Origin: Pseudomonas chlororaphis subsp. aurantiaca | GTDB lineage: Bacteria > Pseudomonadota > Gammaproteobacteria > Pseudomonadales > Pseudomonadaceae | Direction of reading: 5' to 3' | Assembly (NCBI RefSeq): GCF_013466605.1 | Contig: NZ_CP059162.1 | Coordinates: forward strand, 5,704,001-5,768,000 | DNA: 64,000 bases | In this document: one piece after another, positions 9,648 through 18,494 of the stretch | How the letters are laid out: every line of letters starts with the position of its first letter | How positions within the stretch are numbered: the stretch's first letter is position 1 | The notes under the pieces: model-generated | Told to the model about the DNA's origin: nothing | What the model saw: the letters and a program-made list of their open reading frames with translations, nothing else | Databases searched by the model: none | Position numbers and translations under genes: made by a program

Positions 9648-11372
9648 ATGAATAGATCTTCCGCGTTGCTCCTCGCTTTTGTCTTCCTCAGCGGCTGCCA
9701 GGCCTTGGCCCCCGTTTCACCGGACGGTACACCGCCGGTCGAAGACAGCACACCGGCTCCTGAAAAGCCCAAGGTTTACTCCTCGTTCAGCGAAGACACG
9801 ATCTTCAGCCTGCTGAGCGCGGAACTGGCTGGCCAACGCAATCGTTTCGACATTGCCCTGGACAACTATGTCACCCAGGCCATCAATACCCAGGACCCGG
9901 GCATCTCCGAGCGGGCGTTTCGCATCGCCGAATACCTGGGCGCCGACCAGGCTGCGCTGGACACCGCGCTGATCTGGGCGAAAAACGCCCCGCAAGACCT
10001 GGAAGCCCAGCGCGCCGCCGCCATCCAACTGGCCCGCACCGGGCGTTACGACGAATCCATGGTCTATATGGAGAAAGTCCTGCAGGGCAAGGGCGATACC
10101 CATTTCGATTTCCTCGCGCTGTCGGCCGCCGACACCGACCAGGACACCCGCAACGGTCTGATGAAGAGTTTCGACCGCCTGCTGCAAAAACACCCGAACA
10201 ACGGCCAGTTGATCTTCGGCAAGGCGCTGCTGCTGCAACAGGACGGCGACACCCGCGAAGCCCTGAAACTGCTGGAGCAGCACCCGCCGGAAGAAGGCGA
10301 AATCGCCCCGATCCTCCTGCGTGCCCGCCTGCTGCAGAGCCTCAGCCGCGCCGACGAAGCCCTGCCGCTGCTGGAAAAAAGCATTCGCAAGTACCCGGAC
10401 GACAAGCGCCTGCGCCTGACTTACGCGCGCATGCTGGTCGAGCAGGATCGCATGGACGACGCCAAGGCTCAGTTCTCCAGCCTGGTCCAACAGTATCCGG
10501 AAGACGACGAGCTGCGTTACTCCCTGGCACTGGTCTGCCTGGAAGCCAAGGACTGGACAGAAGCCAAGGGTTACCTGGAAGACCTGATCGCCCGGGAAAG
10601 CCATGTCGATTCGGCGCACCTGAACCTGGGCCGGATCGCCGAAGAACTCAACGATCCGCAAGGCGCGCTGGCGGAATACGGCCAGGTCGGCCCAGGTAAC
10701 GACTACCTGCCGGCACAATTGCGTCAGGCCGACATCCTGATGAACAACGGCCGTACCGCCGAAGCCGAAAAACGCCTGGCCGCCGCCCGCGACACCCAAC
10801 CGGACTATGCCATCCAGCTGTACTTGATCGAAGCCGAAACCCTGTCCGCCAACAAGCAGGGGGACAAGGCCTGGAAGATTCTCCAGCAAGCCCTGCAGCA
10901 ATACCCGGACGACGTGAACCTGCTCTACACCCGGGCGATGCAGGCCGAGAAGCGCAACGACCTGGCGCAGATGGAAAAGGACCTGCGCCTGATCATCAAG
11001 CGCGAGCCGGACAACGCCATGGCATTGAACGCCCTCGGCTATACCCTGTCGGATCGTACGACCCGCTACGCCGAAGCCAAGGCCCTGATCGAACAGGCCC
11101 ACCAGCTGACCCCGGACGATCCGGCGGTACTCGACAGCCTGGGCTGGGTGAACTATCGCCTGGGCAACCTCGTGGAAGCCGAGCGCCTGCTGCGCCAGGC
11201 GCTGGAACGCTTCCCCGACCAGGAAGTCGCCGCGCACCTGGGCGAAGTGCTCTGGGCCAACGGCAAGCAACGCGAAGCCAAGCAGATCTGGAGCAAGTTC
11301 CTCAAGGATCAGCCCGACAGCCCTATCCTGCGCAGCACCATCAAGCGCCTGACCGGATCAGAGACTCTTTAA
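9648..11372 (+). CDS. TPR-repeat outer-membrane lipoprotein
   Basis: 574 residues. The signal peptide ends in the lipobox LSGC (Cys17), so it should be lipidated and sorted by the Lol system. The rest is a run of tetratricopeptide repeats, for example at about 190-330 and 430-560, with conserved spacing in segments such as [26 protein letters not shown]. Its stop is 4 bases before lolB, and the pair is conserved with ispE and prs in Pseudomonas. The partner it scaffolds is unknown. Confidence 0.88.
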   Translation: MNRSSALLLAFVFLSGCQALAPVSPDGTPPVEDSTPAPEKPKVYSSFSEDTIFSLLSAELAGQRNRFDIALDNYVTQAINTQDPGISERAFRIAEYLGADQAALDTALIWAKNAPQDLEAQRAAAIQLARTGRYDESMVYMEKVLQGKGDTHFDFLALSAADTDQDTRNGLMKSFDRLLQKHPNNGQLIFGKALLLQQDGDTREALKLLEQHPPEEGEIAPILLRARLLQSLSRADEALPLLEKSIRKYPDDKRLRLTYARMLVEQDRMDDAKAQFSSLVQQYPEDDELRYSLALVCLEAKDWTEAKGYLEDLIARESHVDSAHLNLGRIAEELNDPQGALAEYGQVGPGNDYLPAQLRQADILMNNGRTAEAEKRLAAARDTQPDYAIQLYLIEAETLSANKQGDKAWKILQQALQQYPDDVNLLYTRAMQAEKRNDLAQMEKDLRLIIKREPDNAMALNALGYTLSDRTTRYAEAKALIEQAHQLTPDDPAVLDSLGWVNYRLGNLVEAERLLRQALERFPDQEVAAHLGEVLWANGKQREAKQIWSKFLKDQPDSPILRSTIKRLTGSETL

Positions 11373-11376
11373 GACT

Positions 11377-11994
11377 ATGTTTTTGCGCCACTTTATCGTT
11401 TTCAGCTTTATCGCTCTGCTCGCCGGCTGCTCGGGTTTCGGTACCCGCGAATCCGTCGAGGGTCATGGCAGCCCCGCGCTATGGCGCGAACACAAACAGC
11501 AGCTGACTGGTCTCGACGGTTGGCAGATCAACGGCAAGATTGGCATTCGTGCCCCCAAGGATTCGGGCAGCGGCACCCTGTTCTGGCTGCAACGCCAGGA
11601 TTACTACGATATCCGCCTGTCCGGGCCGCTGGGTCGTGGCGCCGCCCGCCTGACCGGCCGTCCCGGCCAGGTCGCGCTGGAAGTCGCCAACCAGGGACGT
11701 TATGAAGCGCCAACCCCGGAAGCCCTGCTCGAAGAACAGCTGGGCTGGAACCTGCCGGTCTCGCATCTGGCCTGGTGGGTTCGCGGACTGCCCGCCCCCG
11801 ACAGCAAGAGCCGCCTGACCCTGGATGGCGACAGCCGCCTGTCCAATCTCGAACAGGACAATTGGCAGGTCGAGTACCTGAGTTATGCACAACAGAGCGG
11901 TTACTGGCTGCCCGAGCGGATCAAGCTGCATGGCCGCGACCTTGACGTCACGCTGGTGATCAAGGAATGGCAACCACGCAAGCTGGGGCAGTAA
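11377..11994 (+). CDS. lolB: Outer-membrane lipoprotein LolB
   Basis: 205 residues. It receives lipoproteins from periplasmic LolA and inserts them into the outer membrane. It is itself a lipoprotein: the signal peptide ends in LLAGC. The body matches the LolB beta-sandwich, with [12 protein letters not shown], the SGTLFWLQR and [15 protein letters not shown] segments, and a C-terminal [17 protein letters not shown]. It is translated directly after the TPR lipoprotein gene and 2 bases before ispE. Confidence 0.93.
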   Translation: MFLRHFIVFSFIALLAGCSGFGTRESVEGHGSPALWREHKQQLTGLDGWQINGKIGIRAPKDSGSGTLFWLQRQDYYDIRLSGPLGRGAARLTGRPGQVALEVANQGRYEAPTPEALLEEQLGWNLPVSHLAWWVRGLPAPDSKSRLTLDGDSRLSNLEQDNWQVEYLSYAQQSGYWLPERIKLHGRDLDVTLVIKEWQPRKLGQ

Positions 11995-11996
11995 GC

Positions 11997-12848
11997 ATGA
12001 ACGCGCCACGACTGACCCTGCCCTCCCCGGCAAAACTCAATCTGATGCTGCACATCCTCGGTCGCCGTGAAGACGGTTATCACGAACTGCAGACAATCTT
12101 TCAGTTTCTCGATTACGGCGATGAAATCACCTTTGCCGTGCGCGATGACGGCGTCATTCGCCTGCATACGGAGTTCGCTGGCGTCCCCCACGACAGCAAT
12201 CTGATCGTGCGAGCAGCCAAGCAGCTTCAGGAACAGTCCGCGTGCCCACTGGGTATCGACATCTGGATCGAGAAAGTCCTGCCCATGGGCGGCGGCATCG
12301 GTGGCGGCAGCTCCAATGCGGCGACCACTCTGCTGGGCCTGAATCACCTCTGGCAACTGGGCTGGGACGACGATCGCCTGGCCGCGCTGGGCCTTTCCCT
12401 GGGCGCCGATGTGCCGGTTTTCGTGCGCGGGCATGCGGCTTTCGCCGAGGGCGTGGGAGAAAAACTCACCCCGGTGGACCCCGAGGAGCCCTGGTATCTC
12501 GTACTGGTGCCGCAAGTCTCTGTAAGTACAGCAGAAATTTTTTCAGATCCGCTGTTGACACGTGACACTCCGCCCATTAAAGTGCGCCCCGTTCCCAAGG
12601 GAAACAGCAGAAATGACTGCTTGCCGGTGGTTGCAAGGCGTTATCCAGATGTACGCAACGCATTGAATTTGCTAGGTAAATTTACCGAAGCAAAACTGAC
12701 CGGGACTGGAAGTTGTGTGTTTGGGGGCTTCCCAAGCAAAGCTGAAGCTGATAAAGTCTCGGCCCTTCTTACAGAGACCCTTACAGGGTTTGTAGCAAAA
12801 GGAAGCAACGTTTCGATGTTGCATCGCAAGCTGCAAAGTCTGCTCTAA
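11997..12848 (+). CDS. ispE: 4-diphosphocytidyl-2-C-methyl-D-erythritol kinase
   Basis: 283 residues, a GHMP kinase of the MEP isoprenoid pathway. The start [18 protein letters not shown] is chosen because it directly follows the lolB stop. The ATP-binding loop is [17 protein letters not shown], and the C-terminal GHMP motif is [12 protein letters not shown]. The last 300 bases are clearly richer in A+T than the first part and contain a consensus-like promoter at 12555-12583 that may serve the tRNA and prs. Confidence 0.94.
   Translation: MNAPRLTLPSPAKLNLMLHILGRREDGYHELQTIFQFLDYGDEITFAVRDDGVIRLHTEFAGVPHDSNLIVRAAKQLQEQSACPLGIDIWIEKVLPMGGGIGGGSSNAATTLLGLNHLWQLGWDDDRLAALGLSLGADVPVFVRGHAAFAEGVGEKLTPVDPEEPWYLVLVPQVSVSTAEIFSDPLLTRDTPPIKVRPVPKGNSRNDCLPVVARRYPDVRNALNLLGKFTEAKLTGTGSCVFGGFPSKAEADKVSALLTETLTGFVAKGSNVSMLHRKLQSLL
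12555..12583 (+). promoter_or_regulatory. Candidate internal promoter for tRNA-Gln and prs
   Basis: Within the ispE coding region, TTGACA (12555-12560) is followed after 17 bases by TAAAGT (12578-12583). A perfect -35 with ideal spacing is rare in high-GC Pseudomonas DNA. It lies about 300 bases before tRNA-Gln, so it could drive the tRNA and prs independently of the lolB-ispE transcript. Not proven. Confidence 0.4.
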
Positions 12849-12884
12849 AAGGAACCAAGTGCCAGGCACTTGATGCACAGATAC

Positions 12885-12959
12885 AGGGGCGTCGCCAAGC
12901 GGTAAGGCAGCAGGTTTTGATCCTGCCATGCGTTGGTTCGAATCCAGCCGCCCCTGCCA
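12885..12959 (+). tRNA. tRNA-Gln (anticodon TTG)
   Basis: 75 bases including an encoded CCA. The acceptor stem AGGGGCG pairs with CGCCCCT. The D arm is GCCAAGCGGTAAGGC. The anticodon stem GCAGG/CCTGC encloses the loop TTTTGAT with anticodon TTG at 12917-12919. The T arm is GTTGGTTCGAATCCAGC. Placement between ispE and prs is standard in Pseudomonas. Confidence 0.97.
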
Positions 12960-13007
12960 TTTTCCTTATACTCATCCAGGTATACCCTCAGCCTTCAGGT
13001 ACTGCGC

Positions 13008-13949
13008 GTGTCCAAGATGATGGTCTTTACGGGGAACGCTAACCCCGATCTGGCTCGGCGTGTCGTACGTCAGCTGCATATCCCTCTCGGTGACATCTCT
13101 GTTGGAAAATTTTCCGACGGCGAAATTACCGCTGAGATCAATGAAAATGTCCGCGGTAAAGACGTCTTCATTATTCAGCCGACCTGCGCTCCGACCAACG
13201 ATAACCTGATGGAACTCGTCGTGATGGCTGATGCCTTCCGCCGCTCCTCAGCGACTCGAATCACTGCTGTAATTCCTTACTTTGGTTATGCCCGTCAGGA
13301 TCGCCGTCCGCGTTCCGCACGTGTGGCTATCAGCGCGAAAGTCGTGGCTGACATGCTTACCGTAGTCGGCATCGACCGTGTTCTCACGGTTGATCTGCAT
13401 GCTGACCAGATTCAGGGCTTCTTCGATATTCCGGTAGATAACATCTACGGCTCCCCGGTTTTGGTGGATGACATCGAAGACCAACGTTTCGAAAACCTGA
13501 TGATCGTCTCCCCGGACATTGGTGGCGTCGTGCGTGCACGTGCCGTTGCCAAATCCCTGGGCGTGGATCTCGGGATCATCGACAAGCGCCGTGAGAAAGC
13601 CAATCACTCTGAAGTGATGCATATCATCGGTGACGTTGAAGGCCGTACCTGCATCCTGGTTGACGACATGGTCGATACCGCCGGCACCCTGTGCCACGCG
13701 GCCAAGGCCCTGAAAGAGCATGGCGCTGCCAAGGTCTTTGCCTACTGCACACACCCTGTGCTGTCGGGTCGAGCAATCGAGAACATTGAAAATTCCGTGC
13801 TGGACGAGCTGGTGGTGACCAACACCATCCCGCTGTCCGCTGCTGCACAAGCCTGTGCGCGTATCCGTCAACTGGACATCGCACCGGTTGTTGCCGAAGC
13901 GGTTCGCCGTATCAGCAACGAAGAATCGATCAGCGCGATGTTCCGCTAG
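13008..13949 (+). CDS. prs: Ribose-phosphate pyrophosphokinase (PRPP synthase)
   Basis: Makes phosphoribosyl pyrophosphate from ribose 5-phosphate and ATP for nucleotides, His and Trp. I use the GTG at 13008 ([13 protein letters not shown]), which gives 313 residues, the usual length; the frame is open further upstream into the tRNA. The PRPP-binding motif is [18 protein letters not shown], the ribose-5-phosphate loop region is [15 protein letters not shown], and the catalytic flexible loop contains [12 protein letters not shown] strong terminator follows at 13987. Confidence 0.96.
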   Translation: MSKMMVFTGNANPDLARRVVRQLHIPLGDISVGKFSDGEITAEINENVRGKDVFIIQPTCAPTNDNLMELVVMADAFRRSSATRITAVIPYFGYARQDRRPRSARVAISAKVVADMLTVVGIDRVLTVDLHADQIQGFFDIPVDNIYGSPVLVDDIEDQRFENLMIVSPDIGGVVRARAVAKSLGVDLGIIDKRREKANHSEVMHIIGDVEGRTCILVDDMVDTAGTLCHAAKALKEHGAAKVFAYCTHPVLSGRAIENIENSVLDELVVTNTIPLSAAAQACARIRQLDIAPVVAEAVRRISNEESISAMFR

Positions 13950-13986
13950 GGCCCTGCCCTAGCCTGACATCTCGATGACGAAAAGC

Positions 13987-14024
13987 GCCCCGCCCCAGCA
14001 TTCCTGTTGGGGCGGGGCTTTTTT
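13987..14024 (+). terminator. Rho-independent terminator after prs
   Basis: The 11-base arms GCCCCGCCCCA (13987-13997) and TGGGGCGGGGC (14008-14018) enclose a 10-base loop and are followed by a run of six T. Confidence 0.93.
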
Positions 14025-14089
14025 GCCCATATCGCCTTTAGCGCTGGTCGCAAACGCTGGGGCGAGTGTGGTTATTTTGGAGATACAAC

Positions 14090-14689
14090 ATGAACGAATT
14101 TACTCTGAATGCTGAACTGCGTTCCGACCTGGGGAAAGGTGCGAGCCGCCGCCTGCGTCGTCTCGCAAGCCTGGTTCCAGCTGTAGTTTACGGTGGCGAC
14201 AAAGCCCCTGAATCCATCAGCATGCTGGCCAAAGAAGTTGCCAAACTGCTCGAAAACGAAGCTGCTTTCAGCCACGTTATCGAACTGAACGTTGGCGGCA
14301 CCAAGCAAAACGTCGTGATCAAGGCGCTGCAACGTCACCCGGCCAAAGGCCACGTGATGCACGCTGACTTCGTACGCGTTGTTGCTGGTCAGAAACTGAC
14401 CGCTATCGTTCCAGTGCACTTCATCAACGAAGCTGCTCCGGTCAAGAAAGGCGGCGAGATTTCGCACGTTATCGCTGAAATCGAAGTGTCCTGCCTGCCG
14501 AAAGACCTGCCTGAGTTCATCGAAGTCGACCTGGGCGACGCTGAAATCGGCACCATCGTTCACCTGTCGAACATCAAGGCCCCTAAAGGCGTTGAGTTCG
14601 TTGCTCTGGCTCACGGTAACGACCTGGCTGTTGCCAACGTCCACGCTCCACGTGTTGCTCCAGAAGCTACAGAAGGCGCTGCAGAGTAA
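14090..14689 (+). CDS. rplY: 50S ribosomal protein L25/general stress protein Ctc
   Basis: 199 residues, the long two-domain form (5S rRNA-binding L25 domain plus C-terminal TL5/Ctc beta domain). The start [23 protein letters not shown] follows a TTGGAGA site; the frame extends 8 codons upstream without a ribosome site. [13 protein letters not shown] is the L25 core. Codon use is strongly biased, as expected for a highly expressed gene. It has its own promoter region after the prs terminator and precedes pth. Confidence 0.95.
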   Translation: MNEFTLNAELRSDLGKGASRRLRRLASLVPAVVYGGDKAPESISMLAKEVAKLLENEAAFSHVIELNVGGTKQNVVIKALQRHPAKGHVMHADFVRVVAGQKLTAIVPVHFINEAAPVKKGGEISHVIAEIEVSCLPKDLPEFIEVDLGDAEIGTIVHLSNIKAPKGVEFVALAHGNDLAVANVHAPRVAPEATEGAAE

Positions 14690-14857
14690 TTCACTCTGCT
14701 TGCCGGAGTTACCGGAAACATCGCGGACTGGAACGTAGCGAGAAAGCGGGCGGGAACGCGGAGTTTACATAATGGTAAATGAGCACTTGTCGTCCACTTT
14801 CGCCGCACACTCCAGTCGCGGCGATGTTATCCACAACTCCAAGGAAGGGCCCCTATC

Positions 14858-15442
14858 GTGACTGCCATCAAACTGATCGTTGGCCTGGGTAATCCAGGCG
14901 CCGAATACGAACAGACCCGGCATAACGCAGGGGCCCTTTTTGTTGAGCGCATCGCCGAGAAACGAGGTGTCAACCTTGTGGCCGATCGCAAATATTTCGG
15001 CCTGACCGGGCGTTTTTCGCACCAGGGTCAGGACATTCGCCTGCTGATACCCACCACCTACATGAACCGCAGCGGCCAGGCCGTGGCGGCATTGGCCGGT
15101 TTCTTCCGCATCAAGCCCGAAGAAATCCTGGTGGCGCATGACGAACTCGACCTGCCACCCGGCGTCGCCAAGCTCAAACAGGGCGGCGGGCATGGCGGGC
15201 ACAACGGGTTGCGCGACATCATCGCGCAACTGGGCAACCAGAATACCTTTCACCGCTTGCGGCTTGGCATCGGCCACCCAGGCGTCGCCAGCATGGTCTC
15301 GAACTTTGTCCTGGGTCGCGCGCCACGTGCCGAACAGGAAAAGCTCGATGCCAGCATCGATTTTGCCCTCGGCGTGCTGCCGGATATCTTCGCCGGTGAA
15401 TGGAACCGTGCGATGAAAAACCTGCACAGCCAGAAGGCCTGA
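14858..15442 (+). CDS. pth: Peptidyl-tRNA hydrolase
   Basis: 194 residues with a GTG start ([14 protein letters not shown]) behind an AAGGAAGGG site. It recycles peptidyl-tRNAs dropped by stalled ribosomes. Catalytic and substrate residues are visible: the [17 protein letters not shown] block includes Asn and the catalytic His, followed by [20 protein letters not shown] and [12 protein letters not shown]. It is usually co-transcribed with rplY and ychF, and ychF starts 22 bases downstream. Confidence 0.96.
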   Translation: MTAIKLIVGLGNPGAEYEQTRHNAGALFVERIAEKRGVNLVADRKYFGLTGRFSHQGQDIRLLIPTTYMNRSGQAVAALAGFFRIKPEEILVAHDELDLPPGVAKLKQGGGHGGHNGLRDIIAQLGNQNTFHRLRLGIGHPGVASMVSNFVLGRAPRAEQEKLDASIDFALGVLPDIFAGEWNRAMKNLHSQKA

Positions 15443-15464
15443 CTCTTATCCGAGGGGAAACACC

Positions 15465-16565
15465 ATGGGATTCAACTGCGGCATCGTCGGCCTGCCTAAC
15501 GTCGGCAAGTCCACCCTGTTCAACGCCCTGACCAAATCCGGTATCGCGGCCGAGAACTTCCCCTTCTGCACCATCGAGCCGAACAGCGGTATCGTGCCGA
15601 TGCCGGATCCGCGTCTGGACGCCCTGGCCGCCATCGTGGTGCCCGAGCGCGTGCTGCCGACCACCATGGAGTTCGTCGACATCGCCGGCCTGGTGGCGGG
15701 CGCCTCGAAAGGTGAAGGCCTGGGTAACAAGTTCCTGGCCAACATCCGCGAAACCGATGCCATCGCCCACGTGGTCCGCTGCTTCGAAGACGACAACGTG
15801 ATCCACGTTTCCAACAGCGTCGACCCGAAACGCGACATCGAGATCATCGACCTGGAACTGATCTTCGCCGACCTCGACAGCTGCGAAAAGCAGCTGCAGA
15901 AAGTCGCGCGCAACGCCAAGGGCGGCGACAAGGACGCCGTGGCGCAGAAAGCCCTGCTCGAGCAACTGATCGCGCACTTCACCGAAGGCAAGCCAGCGCG
16001 CAGCCTGATGAAGAACATGAGCGCCGAGGAAAAATCGGTGATCAAGGGCTTCCACCTGCTGACCACCAAGCCGGTCATGTACATCGCCAACGTTGCTGAA
16101 GACGGTTTCGAAAACAACCCGCACCTTGACGTGGTCAAGGCCATCGCCGAAGAAGAAGGCGCCGTGGTTGTGCCGGTCTGCAACAAGATCGAAGCGGAAA
16201 TCGCCGAACTTGAAGACGGCGAAGAGAAAGACATGTTCCTCGAAGCCCTGGGGCTCGAAGAACCTGGCCTGAACCGCGTGATCCGCGCCGGCTACGAAAT
16301 GCTGCACCTGCAGACCTACTTCACCGCCGGCGTCAAGGAAGTTCGCGCCTGGACCGTTCGCGTCGGCGCCACCGCCCCACAGGCCGCCGCCGTGATCCAC
16401 ACCGACTTCGAGAAAGGCTTCATCCGCGCCGAAGTGATCGCCTACGACGACTTCATCCAGTTCAAGGGTGAAGCCGGTGCCAAGGAAGCCGGCAAATGGC
16501 GCCTGGAAGGCAAGGACTACATCGTCAAGGACGGCGACGTGATGCACTTCCGCTTCAACGTGTGA
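15465..16565 (+). CDS. ychF: Redox-regulated P-loop ATPase YchF
   Basis: 366 residues, an Obg-related protein (OLA1/YchF) that prefers ATP. G1 is [13 protein letters not shown]3 is [10 protein letters not shown], the altered specificity motif is CNKIEAE, and the C-terminal TGS-like domain ends with the conserved [17 protein letters not shown]. It binds ribosomes and is linked to stress responses. It ends the rplY-pth-ychF group; two hairpins follow. Confidence 0.96.
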   Translation: MGFNCGIVGLPNVGKSTLFNALTKSGIAAENFPFCTIEPNSGIVPMPDPRLDALAAIVVPERVLPTTMEFVDIAGLVAGASKGEGLGNKFLANIRETDAIAHVVRCFEDDNVIHVSNSVDPKRDIEIIDLELIFADLDSCEKQLQKVARNAKGGDKDAVAQKALLEQLIAHFTEGKPARSLMKNMSAEEKSVIKGFHLLTTKPVMYIANVAEDGFENNPHLDVVKAIAEEEGAVVVPVCNKIEAEIAELEDGEEKDMFLEALGLEEPGLNRVIRAGYEMLHLQTYFTAGVKEVRAWTVRVGATAPQAAAVIHTDFEKGFIRAEVIAYDDFIQFKGEAGAKEAGKWRLEGKDYIVKDGDVMHFRFNV

Positions 16566-16583
16566 GGCGCTTTAGCCGAAGCT

Positions 16584-16609
16584 CAGTGGCGTTCAGCAGG
16601 ACGCCACTG
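16584..16609 (+). terminator. Hairpin after ychF
   Basis: The 9-base arms CAGTGGCGT and ACGCCACTG enclose an 8-base loop, 18 bases after the ychF stop. There is no T tail, so termination here alone may be weak. Confidence 0.5.
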
Positions 16610-16639
16610 ATAATAGAGCTCTTCAAGCAAAAGATTGTT

Positions 16640-16677
16640 GAAAACAGTAGGGCCCCATACGGGGCCCTACTGTTTTC
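16640..16677. terminator. Strong 17-bp inverted repeat (bidirectional terminator)
   Basis: Perfect arms GAAAACAGTAGGGCCCC (16640-16656) and its complement (16661-16677) enclose a 4-base loop. The stem foot is A-rich on one side and T-rich on the other, so it can stop transcription from both directions. Confidence 0.85.
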
Positions 16678-16761
16678 AGCCAAAAAAACGGAGTATTTCG
16701 ATTCAAGATCAAGCCAGTAAAACGGTCGCGGTAGGAATGGCAGTTACCTGCCACCCACACA

Positions 16762-16794
16762 GATCCGTACGGGCGGAACTACCGCATATGACTC
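16762..16794 (-). ncRNA. Degenerate group II intron domain V (relic)
   Basis: Read on the minus strand, the 33 bases begin GAGTCATATGCGG and end CCGCCCGTACGGATC, which folds as a hairpin like bacterial domain V (consensus GAGCCGTATGCG...CGCACGTACGGTTC). The catalytic AGC triad is AGT here and the GNRA loop is lost, so it should be inactive. Downstream on the same strand, GGTGGCAGGTAACTGCCATTCC resembles domain VI and the intron 3' end near 16722-16750. No reverse transcriptase gene remains. From 16678 to 17098 I see no intact gene. Confidence 0.5.
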
Positions 16795-17098
16795 CCGCCT
16801 TGGGTACGTGACGCGAAGCGATCTTCAGGGGACGGGGGTGCATTCTTTAGGTTCGGTATGTAGTGATCTGTGAGCAGCCTAAAGGCCGCGTGGCTAGAGA
16901 GCCTGATGCCAATGTCGGCATAAAGCCTTCAAAACCACTCAGTAGTTTCAAGTTTCCTGGCGCCAACTGGATAAAAGTCCTGATGCAGGATGTCGTAAGC
17001 ATCTGGCTTGCAGCGCGACAAATTCAGGGCGTAAAAAACGTCCTTGATGAAGACGTCTTTTCATTACAGATCTTGGTAAGGACAAGGCCTGCACATCC

Positions 17099-17179
17099 TC
17101 ACTGGATGCACTCCGCCTTCGCACAACCGGCCAGCACAGACAAAGTTACGAAGAAAAGTCCACAGATTAGCCTTTTCAT
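17099..17179 (-). pseudogene. Truncated lipoprotein gene (26 codons)
   Basis: The reading frame starts directly after the stop of the L,D-transpeptidase-like gene (TGAATG) and encodes MKRLICGLFFVTLSVLAGCA, a textbook lipoprotein signal peptide with lipobox LAGC, then stops after KAECIQ. No other frame continues it convincingly, so it is probably the broken start of a lipoprotein gene. Coupling to the upstream gene suggests the two once worked together, for example a cell-wall enzyme with a periplasmic protector; that is speculation. Confidence 0.45.
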
Positions 17180-17503
17180 TCACTTCTCCACGACCAACGT
17201 GCCAACATACTTTCCTTTTCCTTCTTTCATGCGCTTATCAATCAGGTAGTCGTAAATATCATTCCACTTCAGTAGTTCGTAAAAGGTAACGCAGCCCTCT
17301 GATAAATGACCGATGTGGACGTATCGACCGCTGTTCCCGATCATGATCCGATGAGTGCAGGTCACCACCTCGTTTGCACTGCCAGGCGATACGTTTGGCG
17401 TAATCTGCACACAACGCGCACTGAGTGGAATCTGCAACGCCAACATACCTTGCCCGATTGTTCCCGCCTTCGTGTTTTCCGTAAGAAAATCCAGACTTCT
17501 CAA
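17180..17503 (-). CDS. Small L,D-transpeptidase-like protein
   Basis: 107 residues from a TTG start with AGGAG 8 bases upstream and an in-frame stop just before, so the start is fixed. The C-terminal half contains RYVHIGHLSEGCVTFY, which resembles the His...(S/T)xGC motif of YkuD-type L,D-transpeptidases, followed by a helix ending KYVGTLVVEK. Known family members are longer, so this could be a shortened enzyme or a distant relative. No signal peptide is visible. Base composition is lower in GC than the flanking core genes, and it sits beside an intron relic, which suggests acquired DNA. An overlapping frame starting MKLGDRSRLIEKSGF is less protein-like. Confidence 0.5.
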   Translation of the reverse strand: MRSLDFLTENTKAGTIGQGMLALQIPLSARCVQITPNVSPGSANEVVTCTHRIMIGNSGRYVHIGHLSEGCVTFYELLKWNDIYDYLIDKRMKEGKGKYVGTLVVEK

Positions 17504-17833
17504 TAAGGCGACTCCTATCCCCTAATTTCATCAAGGAAAACTCCTAAAGTGACTTCACATAGCCGAGGACGATCTCTATGTGGATAGGGGTTGGTTGCCG
17601 TCATCATGCAGCGACAACTCCGGATCGCTCGATAACGCTCTTGCAGGCCAAGTCCTGATGAGCGTCAAATTGCAAACCAGATCCATCGTCTTCTCAATAG
17701 AAAACCGCAGTCTTGGGTAGCTCTGCCGCTGAAAGCCATGGACATTTCATTGCGCCACGCCGGCCGGCATACCCTGCGCATTGCGATACAGGCAGCTACG
17801 TGCACAGGTTCTGCTTAACTCATTCTCTCGCTC

Positions 17834-18490
17834 ATGTTACGCACGGACAGGGACCCGCCACAGATGCAAAGGAAAGTAATAGTCGTCGATGATCATCTGC
17901 TGACACTGATCGGCATCCGAGCTTCGCTCAGTAGCGACAGCACGTTGCAGATCGTCGGTGAAGCCCAGGATGTCGAAGGGCTTTTCCAGCTATTGACCGA
18001 ACAGCCCTGTGACCTGGTCGTCACCGACCTGATGATGCCCCACAGCCAACAGGCCGATGGCATCCGCCTGATCGAACAATTGCGCCGTCGTTATCCGGCC
18101 ATCGCGGTCATAGTGGTCACCATGCTCAACAATCCGGCGCTGCTGGCCTCGATCCTCAAACTGGGCGTCCAGGGGCTGATCAGTAAACGCGGGGTACAGG
18201 GCGACCTGCAAAAGGCGATTCGCGCCAGCCAGGCCAAACCCTTCATATCCCCGTCCATCAGGCATCTGCTCAACCCGGGGCAGCCCGTACCCCAGGTCGA
18301 ACAACTGTCTCCTCGCGAAGTCGAGGTGCTACGCCTGTACGGCGCCGGGCTGTCGGTCAATGAAATAGCCCTGCACCTCAACCGTTCCAAGCAGACCATC
18401 AGCAGCCAGAAAAGCAGCGCCATGCGCAAACTGGGTCTGGATAACAACGCCAGCCTGTACCTGTACATCCAGGAAGTCGGGCTGGCCTGA
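17834..18490 (+). CDS. LuxR-type (NarL/FixJ) response regulator
   Basis: 218 residues. The receiver domain (about 12-125) has acidic pair DDH, phospho-acceptor Asp in LVVTDLMMP, a conserved Thr region VVTMLN and Lys in LISKRG. The LuxR helix-turn-helix (about 150-215) reads LSPREVEVLRLYGAGLSVNEIA, then RSKQTISSQKSSAMRKLG. The start could also be the Met at 17864, which would trim ten residues. It is 4 bases before the hybrid sensor kinase, so it is its likely partner. This resembles the Bvg/Evg type of system, where a phosphorelay passes from receiver to HPt to regulator. Confidence 0.9.
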   Translation: MLRTDRDPPQMQRKVIVVDDHLLTLIGIRASLSSDSTLQIVGEAQDVEGLFQLLTEQPCDLVVTDLMMPHSQQADGIRLIEQLRRRYPAIAVIVVTMLNNPALLASILKLGVQGLISKRGVQGDLQKAIRASQAKPFISPSIRHLLNPGQPVPQVEQLSPREVEVLRLYGAGLSVNEIALHLNRSKQTISSQKSSAMRKLGLDNNASLYLYIQEVGLA

Positions 18491-18494
18491 GACT

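Noticed and set aside
16863..17249. 128-codon plus-strand open frame
   Set aside because: It overlaps the better supported minus-strand L,D-transpeptidase-like gene and lipoprotein start, and shows no family resemblance.
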